Shown here: piece by piece, positions 17,866-26,692 of the stretch | How positions within the stretch are numbered: the first letter of the stretch is position 1 | How the letters are laid out: every line of letters begins with the position of its first letter | Assembly: GCA_036557285.1 (NCBI GenBank) | Contig: DATBHW010000046.1 | Location: 35,911 to 99,910 of the forward strand | DNA: 64,000 bases | Reading direction: 5' to 3' | Origin: Ktedonobacterales bacterium | Lineage (GTDB): Bacteria; Chloroflexota; Ktedonobacteria; Ktedonobacterales; DATBGS01 | Notes under the pieces: generated by a model | Seen by the model: only the letters and a program-made list of their open reading frames with translations | Told to the model about the DNA's origin: nothing | Databases searched by the model: none | Position numbers and translations under genes: made by a program

Positions 17866-19812
17866 ATGTACTACAGAGAGGCGCCGGGGGAACATGAGCC
17901 GAAAAAGGCTCTGTGGCAATCTCAGGTACTGCGTCGAATACTGGTTGCTGTCCTCGTCGCGGTCTTCTTATCCGGCTCGCTCTTGTTCAGCTATTTTTTG
18001 ATTAGCCAGATGTCGCGCTCCCACCACTCAACGGCGGAAACGCTCACAACGAATGGGGCTTCTCGCTGGGTTGGGGATACGCAAACGACTGCGCCAGCGT
18101 TCGAGGCCCCGGCGCCCGTTGCCCAGTCTGGCGTTGATCCACTGTTTCAGAAATACTATAACGGTAAGACGGCTGCGCATGACCTGGGAGCGCCTCTGAC
18201 GCCCGCTTTCCCTATCCACCAGGGCTGGATACAGTTCTTTGCGTCCGGGGCGCTGCTGCTGCCAGCGAAGGGCCAGGCAGACCAAGGCAGCGCCGATGAA
18301 GCGATAAATAGCCTTATCAGCAGTGGGCTGGCCGATTCCGCTACTGGCGTCGTGCGCCTGCCTCTGATCCAGGCGCTGCTGACCGTCGGAAGCAAAGTGG
18401 GGATCGGCGGTGAGAACAGCACGCTCACCTATGTTGGCCTGCGCAGCGCCACCGATCCCGCGCTGATGGTACCAGGGCCAGAGGGGGCCACTTCTACCAC
18501 CGCGCCTCAGAAAAGTGGCAGGCAGGGAGATGTCTTCATTGCGGGCGGAACGCGCAATGGGAAGATTGTGGGGCATATCGTTCCTGCGGCCATCTGGAGC
18601 TATCTCTCCCTCCCCGATGTGTCGCCCAACGGCTGGCAGAAGGACTTCGGCGCTCCTCTCACGGAGGCGCTGAACTTTACCGCGAAGCAGAACGGCAGCA
18701 CGCATCATCTGGTGGCGCAGGTCTTCTGGCGCAACGTGATACTGCTGGATCATGGTGTTCAGGGGGCTTCGAGCCAGGGCGCCTTTGCTCATCTCGATGC
18801 TGGCCTGGCCTATCTGCGAACCCTGGGGCCGCCTGCCGTGGCGCTCAACAAGAATATGCCGATCTGGGCGCTGGGCGATACGACGCTGCTGAGCGCGGCG
18901 GGAACAGGCCAGGCAACGGTCCACATCGGCCAGCAGTTCCCGCTTACGCTCGTTGGCGACGCTTCCTGGGTCAAGGGGGCGCTCTGGTATCAGGTGCAGT
19001 GGAAAGCGCCCAAGACCTCCGGTAATGGCTGGGCGCCAGCGACGGCGCTGACCTTTACCTCGCCGGGCAATGTACCGGGCTGGGCATCGTTTGATGTCCT
19101 CTCGTCTGATCTCGCCCAGTATCTTGCCAGCCTGGACAAAACGGTGGCTGCGGTGGTGTATGATATAACACGCCTGCGCTATTACACCTACAATATGGAT
19201 GGACGTTTTATCACGGGCAGTTCCATGAAGGTCACTATTATGCTCACCTTCCTGAATATGACCGAGAGTGAAGGCCGCGAACCAAACTCTCAGGAGATGC
19301 AGCTGTTGACCACCATGATTGAGAACTCCGATAACGACTCGGCCTCGACACTCTACTTCAAGAAGATTGGTGGAGCCGCAGGAGTCTCGCGGTATCTCCA
19401 GGAGATTGGCGTTACCGGCCTGGAGCCGAATCCCGAAGCCTGGGGCTACAGCACCATCTCACCGCTGGTGATGACGCACATCCTGACGCTGCTGCAAGAA
19501 GGCAAGATACTGACCCAGCAGGATCGTGATCTGGCATTTAATCTGATGGAGCATATTGAGTCAGATCAGCGATTTGGTGTGGGCGATACCGCGCCGAAGG
19601 GCGCTACGGTTGCCATGAAAAATGGCTGGCTGCGAGGACCAGGGCCAAATGGACCAGAAACGGGCCTCTGGGCGGTGAACTCTTCTGGCATTGTGATGCT
19701 GAGTGGAGAAACCTATATCGTTTCGGTCTATACCGCAGAAAATAACAGCTTCCAGGATGGTAAGGATATTCTTCATCGTATCTGTAGCGCGATGACTTCG
19801 GCGATGGTCTGA
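17866..19812 (+). CDS. Membrane-anchored beta-lactamase-like serine hydrolase
   Basis: 648 residues from the ATG at 17866, chosen for the AGGAGGT 5 nt upstream. One transmembrane segment (about 23-47) anchors an extracellular protein. The C-terminal 230 residues have class A beta-lactamase/PBP motifs: Ser452-x-x-Lys455 (GSSMK), Ser488-Asp489-Asn490 (SDN) and Lys585-Asn-Gly (KTG box variant). The long middle region is not recognised; it may hold SH3-like or substrate-binding modules. The usual Glu166-type deacylating residue was not identified, so a peptidase or non-hydrolytic cell-wall role is as likely as antibiotic resistance. It is transcribed alone after the gltA terminator. Confidence 0.75.
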   Translation: MYYREAPGEHEPKKALWQSQVLRRILVAVLVAVFLSGSLLFSYFLISQMSRSHHSTAETLTTNGASRWVGDTQTTAPAFEAPAPVAQSGVDPLFQKYYNGKTAAHDLGAPLTPAFPIHQGWIQFFASGALLLPAKGQADQGSADEAINSLISSGLADSATGVVRLPLIQALLTVGSKVGIGGENSTLTYVGLRSATDPALMVPGPEGATSTTAPQKSGRQGDVFIAGGTRNGKIVGHIVPAAIWSYLSLPDVSPNGWQKDFGAPLTEALNFTAKQNGSTHHLVAQVFWRNVILLDHGVQGASSQGAFAHLDAGLAYLRTLGPPAVALNKNMPIWALGDTTLLSAAGTGQATVHIGQQFPLTLVGDASWVKGALWYQVQWKAPKTSGNGWAPATALTFTSPGNVPGWASFDVLSSDLAQYLASLDKTVAAVVYDITRLRYYTYNMDGRFITGSSMKVTIMLTFLNMTESEGREPNSQEMQLLTTMIENSDNDSASTLYFKKIGGAAGVSRYLQEIGVTGLEPNPEAWGYSTISPLVMTHILTLLQEGKILTQQDRDLAFNLMEHIESDQRFGVGDTAPKGATVAMKNGWLRGPGPNGPETGLWAVNSSGIVMLSGETYIVSVYTAENNSFQDGKDILHRICSAMTSAMV

Positions 19813-19875
19813 TCGAAGCGCCGGAGCGGCAAGGCGTATGGTTTGCACCCCCTATCTGGTAGAAGGATTGAGGTG

Positions 19876-20481
19876 ATGACTCTGATAAATCTGTCTCGCT
19901 TCTTTTACTGGTTCGCTTACCGACGCGGGCGCACTCCCTGGGATACCGGTGTCAGCCCACCGGAGCTGCTGGCGGTGATTGAAGGCGATAGGGCGCTGCC
20001 TCCAGGGAAGGCGCTTGATCTGGGCTGCGGCACAGGCACGAACAGTATTTATCTGGCGCAGCATGGCTGGGATGTCAGCGCCGTTGATTTCACAGCCCGC
20101 GCGCTGGAGCGCGCCAGCGAAAAGGCAGCGCGCTCCGGGGTGATGGTGAAGTTTTATCGCGGCGATGTGACCCGCCTGGGTGATCTGCCGCTCGGTGGGC
20201 CATTTGATCTGCTCTTTGATCTTGGCTGTTTCCACAGCCTGACGCCCCTGGGGCGCGCGGCCTATGCGCAGGGAGTGGCTGCCCTGAGCAGGCCGGGCGC
20301 GCTCTTTTTGCTCTATGCCTTTGTGCCGCGCAAAGTGGCGGGGCGTGTGGTGGGGGCAACGCCTGATGAAATCAAAGCGGCTTTTAACGGTCTCTTTGCC
20401 TGTGAGCAGGTTGATTGGGGCGACGATGCGCCGGGTACTGGCTCGGCCTGGTATACCTTCCGCCGATCAGGAGCAGACTAA
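19876..20481 (+). CDS. SAM-dependent class I methyltransferase
   Basis: About 201 residues from the ATG at 19876; a GTG at 19873 or a TTG at 19843 are alternatives. AAGGATTGAGG lies just upstream. The SAM-binding motif I is ALDLGCGTGTNSIYLAQ, followed by the acidic end of strand 2 in VSAVDFTARALERA and motif III near FYRGDVTRLGDLP. The substrate is unknown; it resembles thiopurine or small-molecule methyltransferases. It is followed after 4 nt by the Asp-box protein gene and is probably co-transcribed with it. Confidence 0.85.
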   Translation: MTLINLSRFFYWFAYRRGRTPWDTGVSPPELLAVIEGDRALPPGKALDLGCGTGTNSIYLAQHGWDVSAVDFTARALERASEKAARSGVMVKFYRGDVTRLGDLPLGGPFDLLFDLGCFHSLTPLGRAAYAQGVAALSRPGALFLLYAFVPRKVAGRVVGATPDEIKAAFNGLFACEQVDWGDDAPGTGSAWYTFRRSGAD

Positions 20482-20485
20482 TCCC

Positions 20486-22171
20486 ATGACCCAACGAACA
20501 CCTCGCGTCCCCCGGAAGCCGCGCCGCCTGCTCTGGACAGGCGTGATCCTGCTGGCGCTGCTCAATTTACTCGGCGCGCTGGCCCTGGCCCTTCTGCCCT
20601 ATCGCCAGTCGCTCTTTCCCGCGCCGGGAAGCGCCCAATCTTCCCCAACAGCGACCAGACCGCAGAGTCCCTGGTACCTTGCCGGTGGCGGCCCGTGTGT
20701 GCGGCTCCCCTCGCCACCGCCAGAGCAGGTGAGCAATATTCGCGTCAGCCAGGATGCTTTCCTGGCGCATAGCGAGCCAGAAATTGCCGAAAATCCGCTG
20801 AACCCGCTGAATCTGGTTGGCGGCTCCAAGTTCTTCACTGACCCCGCCCACTATGAGTTCAAGATCGGCTATTACACCTCGATGGATGGGGGCTGCACGT
20901 GGACGGATGGCGGTGTGTTTCCCGGCTATGATCGCTATATTCTTACGTCTGATATTAGCTTTGCCTTTGGCCGCCACAACGATGTGTATGGCGCGGTGCT
21001 GGTGGATGGCGAGACTGGCAATACGAGGTTCAGCGGCATCACCGTTTCGCGCTCAACTGATGGCGGGCGCACGTTCCTGCCCCCGGTGCTGGTACATGCT
21101 GACCCGACAGGCAGAACCTTCAGCGATAAACCCTGGATTGGCGTTGACAACACGACCGGCCCCTATGCTGGCTCTCTCTACGTCGTCTGGAATCTGGATG
21201 CAACGACCTCAGATAGCGCGCCCATCTACTTTTCGCGCTCGACTGATGGCGGGCGGACCTTCTCGGCGGGAAGAGAGATCACTGGCATCTCGCCGCGCTG
21301 CCGGTTTGGCGAGCCAGCCGGAAACAGCGGCGCGCGCCTCTGCGATTCGGCGCTGGGCGCAACGCCGGTAATTAGCCCCGATGGCACGATCTCCGTCGTC
21401 TATGCCTATCTGGACCCTATTCTTTCTGAAAATGACCATGACAACGGCCAGGGCCAGGATCAAGGGAGCGTCCAGCAGCCAGGCCCCGCTAGCCTGAACA
21501 GCCAGACCCAACCGGCGCAGTGTTCGGCGCTGCGCCCCGGCCAGGCGGCCCATACCCATATGCTGGTGGTGCAATCGCAGGATGGCGGCCAGACCTGGCG
21601 CAACCCGGTTGATGCCGCCGAGGTCTATGACCTGCCTTTCCACTTCCGCAATAGCTGCTTCCGCAATTTTTCGCTTCCGGCTTTTGCAGCGGACCAGACA
21701 AATGGCACGCTGTACATTGCCTGGTCCGATGAGCGCAATGGCGACGCCGATATTGTGCTGGTGCGCTCAACCGACGGCGGCCAGACGTGGGGCGCGCCGG
21801 TGCGCGTGAATGACGATCCGGTTGGCGACGGCAAAGATCAATTCCAGCCACAGCTAGCGGTTGCGCCCAACGGCGTGGTGAGCGTGATGTTTTTTGACCG
21901 CCGCGACGACCCCAACAATGTGCTGATCAATGTTTATCTGGCGCAATCCACCGACAACGGCCAGACGTTCGGTCCTAATGCGCGTGTGACCGACGCCTCC
22001 TCGGACCCTTCCCTTGATGCCCCGGTTCCCGACGACGGCTCGCATGTCACCTTCTTTGGCGATTATCAGGGGCTGGCCGTTGATAATCACTTTGCCCACG
22101 TCTTCTGGAATGACACGCGCACCGGCAGCCAGGAAATCTTCACGGCAGCGATGCCCTCAGTGCAGCCATAG
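20486..22171 (+). CDS. Secreted or anchored Asp-box (BNR/sialidase-like) beta-propeller protein
   Basis: 561 residues from the ATG at 20486, with GGAG 12 nt upstream. A basic N-terminus and a hydrophobic span (about 14-38) form a signal anchor. The rest carries at least six Asp-box repeats (SMDGGCTW, STDGGRTF twice, SQDGGQTW, STDGGQTW, STDNGQTF) typical of sialidase-type beta-propellers. Asp boxes are structural and do not prove enzyme activity. The Arg triad and Tyr/Glu nucleophile of true sialidases were not identified. It may be a glycan-binding or glycoside-hydrolase-like exoprotein. It follows the methyltransferase by 4 nt. Confidence 0.78.
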   Translation: MTQRTPRVPRKPRRLLWTGVILLALLNLLGALALALLPYRQSLFPAPGSAQSSPTATRPQSPWYLAGGGPCVRLPSPPPEQVSNIRVSQDAFLAHSEPEIAENPLNPLNLVGGSKFFTDPAHYEFKIGYYTSMDGGCTWTDGGVFPGYDRYILTSDISFAFGRHNDVYGAVLVDGETGNTRFSGITVSRSTDGGRTFLPPVLVHADPTGRTFSDKPWIGVDNTTGPYAGSLYVVWNLDATTSDSAPIYFSRSTDGGRTFSAGREITGISPRCRFGEPAGNSGARLCDSALGATPVISPDGTISVVYAYLDPILSENDHDNGQGQDQGSVQQPGPASLNSQTQPAQCSALRPGQAAHTHMLVVQSQDGGQTWRNPVDAAEVYDLPFHFRNSCFRNFSLPAFAADQTNGTLYIAWSDERNGDADIVLVRSTDGGQTWGAPVRVNDDPVGDGKDQFQPQLAVAPNGVVSVMFFDRRDDPNNVLINVYLAQSTDNGQTFGPNARVTDASSDPSLDAPVPDDGSHVTFFGDYQGLAVDNHFAHVFWNDTRTGSQEIFTAAMPSVQP

Positions 22172-22210
22172 GAAGAGGAGAATAGCGAACAAGCGGAGCT
22201 ACAGCTCGCC

Positions 22211-22246
22211 TTGACAAGACCTGGCTGATATACGAAAATACGTATT
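22211..22246 (+). promoter_or_regulatory. Putative promoter/operator of the higBA remnant
   Basis: TTGACA at 22211-22216 is followed by AT-rich sequence. A 10-bp palindrome AATACGTATT at 22237-22246 directly precedes the toxin start, where an antitoxin could bind. No -10 at proper spacing is clear. Confidence 0.35.
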
Positions 22247-22409
22247 ATGAGGGAAGATGAGTGGACTGTAGAATATTATGTTGAAGCGGATTGTCCTCTT
22301 GCATGGATTTACCAAGAAGGCAGAAAAACTGCCGCGCCGCGAGTTGGAAATTGCCCAGCAGCGTTTGAAGCACTTTATAGAACGTGAAGGGGGTGAAAAG
22401 AATCGATGA
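22247..22409 (+). pseudogene. higB: HigB/Gp49-like toxin, internally deleted and frameshifted
   Basis: The ATG at 22247 opens a frame reading MREDEWTVEYYVEAD, which matches the start of Gp49-like (HigB-type) mRNA-interferase toxins. From 22287 a different frame reads RIVLLHGFTKKAEKLPRREL and on to EGGEKNR, the end of the same family. Its TGA at 22407 overlaps the antitoxin ATG (ATGA). The central 60 or so residues, which carry most of the fold and the basic active-site residues, are gone and the two ends are out of frame. This is a dead toxin with the antitoxin left intact. Confidence 0.75.
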
Positions 22410-22753
22410 CCCAGAACTATACACAGGCAGATGGCCGAAGGCTGTATGAAGAGGATAGGGCGCAGATAATGGCTGATCCAGAGCGCCGGGCGATCTATGA
22501 GCAAGAGGCAGCCAGGAAAGAACTCTGGTTGCAGCTTGTAGAAGCGCGTCAAGCATCGGGATTGACGCAGGCAGAGGTTGCGCGGCGGTTGGGTGTTTCC
22601 CAGGCCCAGGTCGCTCGCATTGAGAAGCAAGGCTACGACGCCTATACGCTGACCACGCTTCGACGCTATGTGGAGGCGTTGGGTGAGGGGTTCTCGCTGG
22701 AGGTGGCAATCCACTACCCTCCCTTGGAGGAGGGAGTCCCCGCATCCAGATAG
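22406..22753 (+). CDS. higA: XRE-family antitoxin (HigA-like), orphaned
   Basis: A 115-residue protein. A helical N-terminal part is followed by an XRE helix-turn-helix, ASGLTQAEVARRLGVSQAQV and ARIEKQGYDAYTLTTLRRYV. The length, the helix-turn-helix and the ATGA overlap with the upstream toxin remnant mark it as the antitoxin of a toxin-first HigBA/Gp49 module. With the toxin broken it may now act only as a repressor of its own promoter, or neutralise related toxins elsewhere in the genome. Confidence 0.82.
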   Translation: MTQNYTQADGRRLYEEDRAQIMADPERRAIYEQEAARKELWLQLVEARQASGLTQAEVARRLGVSQAQVARIEKQGYDAYTLTTLRRYVEALGEGFSLEVAIHYPPLEEGVPASR

Positions 22754-22817
22754 CGATGGGATCAGAAAGGGCATTCAGCCTGGGCGCAAGATGCAACCAG
22801 GCTTGGGAATAAAACAC

Positions 22818-22860
22818 GAAAGGCAAAGAATGTCGGTTCTCACGACACCCTTTGCCTTTC
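22818..22860. terminator. Bidirectional terminator between higA and copZ
   Basis: An 11-bp stem (22818-22828 with 22850-22860) contains an inner GTCG/CGAC pair. T-rich sequence follows on the plus strand, and the copZ stop lies 12 nt beyond. It serves two convergent genes. Confidence 0.7.
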
Positions 22861-22872
22861 ACTTTGTTCTCT

Positions 22873-23082
22873 CTACTGCGCGACGGGATAGCCGATCTCG
22901 TCCATCTCGGTCACAATCTGGTCACGGGTAATGGCCTGTGGGTCGTAATGGATCAGTACCGCCTGCTGAGGAATGTCCACCCTGACCAGACTTACGCCTG
23001 GAAGTTTGCCGATGTCGCCCTCGATGGCGCGCTGGCAATGTTCGCAGGAAATATCGAGGGCTTTCAGATGAAGCTCTGCCAT
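22873..23082 (-). CDS. copZ: Copper chaperone, heavy-metal-associated domain
   Basis: 69 residues from the ATG at 23082, chosen for AAGGAG 8 nt upstream. A single ferredoxin-like HMA domain has the metal site SCEHCQRAIEGDI (CxxC with His between). Such CopZ proteins carry Cu(I) to CopA or to the CsoR repressor. It ends the csoR-copA-copZ operon, 85 nt after copA, and is followed by a terminator. The 25 residues that could precede this ATG have no ribosome site and are excluded. Confidence 0.88.
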   Translation of the reverse strand: MAELHLKALDISCEHCQRAIEGDIGKLPGVSLVRVDIPQQAVLIHYDPQAITRDQIVTEMDEIGYPVAQ

Positions 23083-23167
23083 CGTTTTGCTCCTTATGTT
23101 ATTGTACCTGATGCTATTGTGCCTGATGATAATCGGACGCGGCTCGCCCGGCGCCATCAGGCAGCAT

Positions 23168-25513
23168 CTATCTGCTAAAGCGCCGCAGCCGCAGCGCGTT
23201 CAAGACAACGGTTATAGAACTGAACGCCATCGCCCCTGCCGCCAGGACGGGCGCATAGATCGTCAGAATTGCCAGCAGAGGCGAAAGGATCGCCAGCGGT
23301 ATCAACACGATGTTGTAACCAAACGCCCAGGCGAGATTCTGCTTGATGATGCGCATCATTCGCTTGCTGAGCAAGATAGCGGTTGCCACCTGTTCCAGGT
23401 TGCCTTTGACCAGCGCGATGTCGGCGGCTTCGATAGCGATGTCGGTCCCCGTGCCCAGGGCGATACCCGCGTCGGCCTGGGTCAGCGCCGGGGCGTCGTT
23501 GATGCCGTCGCCAACCATCGCTACCACCCTGCCGCTCTTTTGCAGCATCTCCACCTGCCGCGCCTTGTCGGCGGGCAGTACCTGCGCCAGCACCCGCTCT
23601 GGCTCGATACCCACCTGGCGCGCCATCGCTTCGGCGGTGCGGCGGTTATCGCCTGTAAGCATCCAGACTTCCAGCCCCAGGCGCTTCAACTGCTCAATGG
23701 CTCGCGCCGAGGTCGGCTTGATCGTATCGGCAACGGCGATAGCGCCGATGGCTGCGCCTTCGCATGCCACCAGCATTACCGTCTTGCCCTGCGCCTCCAG
23801 TTCGGCGATTTGCGCCTCCAGGGCATTGATAGCAATTCCCTGCTCGCGCAGCAGCGCCGCCGTCCCAATCAAGACACGTTCTCCCGCGACGGTGGCCTGC
23901 AAGCCCTTGCCTGGGATGGCCCGCGTATCCGTGACGGGCGCGCTCATGTCCAGGTTGCGCTCGCGGGCCGCCTGGACGATGGCCTGGCCCAGCGGATGCT
24001 CGGAACCCTGCTCGGCCAGCGCGGCCAGGCGCAGGATAGCCTGCTCTTTAACCGCCACGATGTCGGTCACTTCGGGCCTGCCTCTGGTGATCGTGCCGGT
24101 CTTGTCCAGCAGGATCGTATTGATCTGGCTGACCCGTTGCAGGCTTTCGCCATTTTTGATGAGAATGCCCAGTTCCGCGCCGCGCCCGGAGCCGACCATC
24201 AGGGCCACCGGCGTTGCCAGCCCCATAGCGCAAGGACAGGCCACGACCAGCACAGCGACGCCAACGATCAAGGCGATGGTCAGCGCGTTGGCGGGCGTAC
24301 CCCACCAGAGCGTTGCCAGATACCAGCCGATGAAGCTGAGCGCGGCGATCACCAGGACCGCCGGAACAAAGATGCTGGAAACCTGATCGGCCAGGCGCTG
24401 AATCGGGGCTTTGCTGCCCTGGGCCTGCTCCACCAACCGGACAATCTGAGCCAGCATGGTATCGCCGCCGATCTTCTCGACGCGCATGCGCAGCAAGCCG
24501 GTGGTATTCACCGTCGCGCCCATCAGCGCGTCGCCAGCCTGCTTATCAACCGGCAGGCTTTCTCCTGTCAGCAGCGACTCATCAATCGCTGACACGCCTT
24601 CCAGGACGCGCCCATCCAACGGCACGCGCTCGCCGGGGCGTACCTCCAACGTATCTCCGACAGCCACGCGCTCGATGGGCAGATCAATGATCTGGCCGCC
24701 GCGCAGCGCGTGGGCCGTATGCGGCTGAAGCCCCAGCAGCTTCTTGATCGCTTCGCTGGCGCGGCCTTTGGCGCGCGTTTCCAAATACTTGCCAAGAAAG
24801 ATCAGCGTGACGATCATGGCTGGTATGTCATAGTACATATTGCCTTGCAGCGAGGGTACAAAGGTCGCGGCAGTGCTGGCGGCGATGGCGACGGTTGAAC
24901 CCATCGAGACCAGCACATCCATGTTCACTGCGCCATGCCGCAGGGCGTTGATGGCGCTGCGGTGGAAGGTCCAGCCGACCACGCTCCAGACCACCAGCGA
25001 CACGAGCAGCAGCACATAGGGTTCCCAGGCATACAGCGGCATCAGCGTGGTCAGGCCGCCCATAGTGACAGGCTGCATGAAAAAGATCATCATGACCATC
25101 AAGGGCAGCGTCAGCGCGACGCCCAGGATCAAGATGCTCCGCTTGTGGCGCAGGTCTTGGCGACGCTGGAGCGTATCGGCATCGCTCTCCCTGTTCTCTC
25201 CGGGTACTGACTCCGGCGGCAATTCGCGCGCGCCATAGCCCGCTCTCTCCACCGCGCCGATCAGCCCGGCAACATCCACCTGCTGCGGGTGATAGGTGAC
25301 GACGCCGCGTTCGGTTGCCAGATTGACGGCTGCCATCTCGACCCCTGGCGCTTTTTTCAGATTGCGCTCGATGCGCGCCGCGCAGGAGGCGCAGGTCATG
25401 CCCTCCAGCAGCAGCGTGACCTCTGCCGTCTGAGCATCTTGCTCGCCTGCTTGTCTGTAGCCAGGCGCGGCTTTGTCAGTGTTCGTTTGTGTCATATGCT
25501 GGGTACTGCTCAT
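23168..25513 (-). CDS. copA: Copper-translocating P1B-type ATPase
   Basis: 781 residues from the ATG at 25513, the first one after the csoR stop. One N-terminal HMA domain (GMTCASC, about 38-44) is followed by eight predicted membrane spans. The CPC transport motif is in [12 protein letters not shown]. The phosphorylated Asp is in [16 protein letters not shown] is the His-Pro nucleotide-binding motif, and [10 protein letters not shown] the hinge. This is the Cu(I) export class (P1B-1), which uses ATP to expel copper. It is co-transcribed with csoR and copZ. Confidence 0.93.
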   Translation of the reverse strand: MSSTQHMTQTNTDKAAPGYRQAGEQDAQTAEVTLLLEGMTCASCAARIERNLKKAPGVEMAAVNLATERGVVTYHPQQVDVAGLIGAVERAGYGARELPPESVPGENRESDADTLQRRQDLRHKRSILILGVALTLPLMVMMIFFMQPVTMGGLTTLMPLYAWEPYVLLLVSLVVWSVVGWTFHRSAINALRHGAVNMDVLVSMGSTVAIAASTAATFVPSLQGNMYYDIPAMIVTLIFLGKYLETRAKGRASEAIKKLLGLQPHTAHALRGGQIIDLPIERVAVGDTLEVRPGERVPLDGRVLEGVSAIDESLLTGESLPVDKQAGDALMGATVNTTGLLRMRVEKIGGDTMLAQIVRLVEQAQGSKAPIQRLADQVSSIFVPAVLVIAALSFIGWYLATLWWGTPANALTIALIVGVAVLVVACPCAMGLATPVALMVGSGRGAELGILIKNGESLQRVSQINTILLDKTGTITRGRPEVTDIVAVKEQAILRLAALAEQGSEHPLGQAIVQAARERNLDMSAPVTDTRAIPGKGLQATVAGERVLIGTAALLREQGIAINALEAQIAELEAQGKTVMLVACEGAAIGAIAVADTIKPTSARAIEQLKRLGLEVWMLTGDNRRTAEAMARQVGIEPERVLAQVLPADKARQVEMLQKSGRVVAMVGDGINDAPALTQADAGIALGTGTDIAIEAADIALVKGNLEQVATAILLSKRMMRIIKQNLAWAFGYNIVLIPLAILSPLLAILTIYAPVLAAGAMAFSSITVVLNALRLRRFSR

Positions 25514-25520
25514 AGCTGCT

Positions 25521-25790
25521 TTACCGATTTCCTGCCAGGTTATAGAGCTGCACCAGTTCCTCAATAACCTGTTCTTCGCGGTCGCCCTTGATGCCATCTG
25601 GCACACAGGTATGCAGGTGGCCCTCCAGAATCAACGCCTCCAGCTTTTCAATCGCTTTGCGTACCGCATACGTCTGGCGCAAAATATCAACGCAATACTT
25701 GTCGTCTTCAATCATCTTGCGAATGCCGCCTAGATGCCCCTCAATATAAGAGAGGCGTTTCAGCGCATCCGCGCGCCGCTCATCCATCAT
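25521..25790 (-). CDS. csoR: CsoR-family copper-sensing repressor
   Basis: 89 residues from the ATG at 25790 (or 25787), with GGAGGGAG upstream. It is an all-helical CsoR/RcnR protein. The Cu(I) ligands are all present: Cys33 in KYCVDILRQ, then His58 and Cys62 in EGHLHTC, matching the C-H-C set of mycobacterial CsoR. Apo-CsoR binds GC-rich operators and releases DNA on Cu(I) binding. The operator inside its own promoter and the copA-copZ genes downstream support copper-induced self-regulation. Confidence 0.9.
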   Translation of the reverse strand: MMDERRADALKRLSYIEGHLGGIRKMIEDDKYCVDILRQTYAVRKAIEKLEALILEGHLHTCVPDGIKGDREEQVIEELVQLYNLAGNR

Positions 25791-25838
25791 AACTCTGCTC
25801 CCTCCCTGCCCTGGCTGCTCTTGTAAACCTGTAAACCC

Positions 25839-25898
25839 ATACCCCCCCGGTGAGGGTATCTGTAGAAGAGTATAGCACCCCCCTATGGGGGGTGTCAA
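25839..25898 (-). promoter_or_regulatory. csoR-copA-copZ promoter with two CsoR-type operators
   Basis: The minus strand has TTGACA (25898-25893), 18 bp and TATACT (25874-25869). The spacer is a G-tract palindrome, CACCCCCC-TAT-GGGGGGTG, at 25876-25894. A second related site, ATACCCCCCCGGTGAGGGTAT cut short by one base at its end, spans 25839-25859 downstream of the start point. C/G-tract dyads with AT flanks are the known CsoR operator type. Confidence 0.8.
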
Positions 25899-25913
25899 GA
25901 GCGAGGCGGCTTT

Positions 25914-26672
25914 TCAGTCAGGAGTGGATTCGAGCGTTCCTCCCACGATAACGGTATGGCCGCTGGGCAACGTGGGGTCGGTTGCAGCAGCGGCAATCGC
26001 TTCGCCCATGTCGCTTGCAGTGGGGAGCGCGCCGATCTGCCCGCGTCGCTGGTCGGCAAGCCCTGGCGCTTTGCGCTCCAGCAGTTTAGGGGTGATCGTG
26101 CCTTCGATCAGATCGCCAGTGACGACGATCAGGCGGATGCCGCGCTGTGCGAGCCGTTCCTGCTGCGCGCGCAGCGCCTGCTCGCCCGCATATTTCGTTT
26201 CAGCGATAGGGGCGTAGTTGGGGAGTTGCTCTATCTGACCGTAGCGGTGCGCCCAGTGGCTGGTCACAAAAACGACGACGCTGGATCGAGGCATCAGCGG
26301 CAGCGCGCCCTCTAAAAGCGCCAGTTGCGCGTCGCGGTTGATGCGCATAGGGTAGTTCGGGTCGGCGGCCAGCAGATCGCGCTCCAGCCCGCCCGAAGCG
26401 TTGAGGACCAGCAGGTCCAGGCGGCCACGCCACGCTTGTATTGCGGCAAAAAGCTGGTCTATGTCCTGCTGTTGGGTGATGTCGCCGCGCACCGCGATGG
26501 CCTGTGTGCCGCGCTGGATGATCTCAGCCGCCACTTTGCTGGCGCGCGCCGCTTTGTTGCGATACGTGATAACGACATCATACCCGCGCGCGGCCAGCGC
26601 AGCGGCGGTAGCTGCGCCAATGCCGCGCGAGCCGCCGGTGACAAGCGCCACCAGACGCTCTGTTGGTTGCAT
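25914..26672 (-). CDS. SDR-family oxidoreductase with atypical catalytic site
   Basis: A 252-residue Rossmann protein. TGGSRGIG forms the NAD(P)-binding glycine motif, and NASGG matches the NAG strand motif. The catalytic Ser is likely in FVTSHWAHRYG. The usual YxxxK is not present; the sequence reads NYAPIAETKYAGE, with seven positions from Tyr to Lys, so the active site is changed. The substrate is unknown. It follows gamma-glutamyltransferase by 20 nt and is probably in its operon. The csoR promoter starts immediately after its stop. Confidence 0.82.
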   Translation of the reverse strand: MQPTERLVALVTGGSRGIGAATAAALAARGYDVVITYRNKAARASKVAAEIIQRGTQAIAVRGDITQQQDIDQLFAAIQAWRGRLDLLVLNASGGLERDLLAADPNYPMRINRDAQLALLEGALPLMPRSSVVVFVTSHWAHRYGQIEQLPNYAPIAETKYAGEQALRAQQERLAQRGIRLIVVTGDLIEGTITPKLLERKAPGLADQRRGQIGALPTASDMGEAIAAAATDPTLPSGHTVIVGGTLESTPD

Positions 26673-26692
26673 AGTGCTGCTTCCTCGTTCTA

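Noticed and set aside
23087..24592. 501-residue plus-strand open frame opposite copA
   Set aside because: Arg/His/Gln-rich, no motif, antisense to a certain P-type ATPase.
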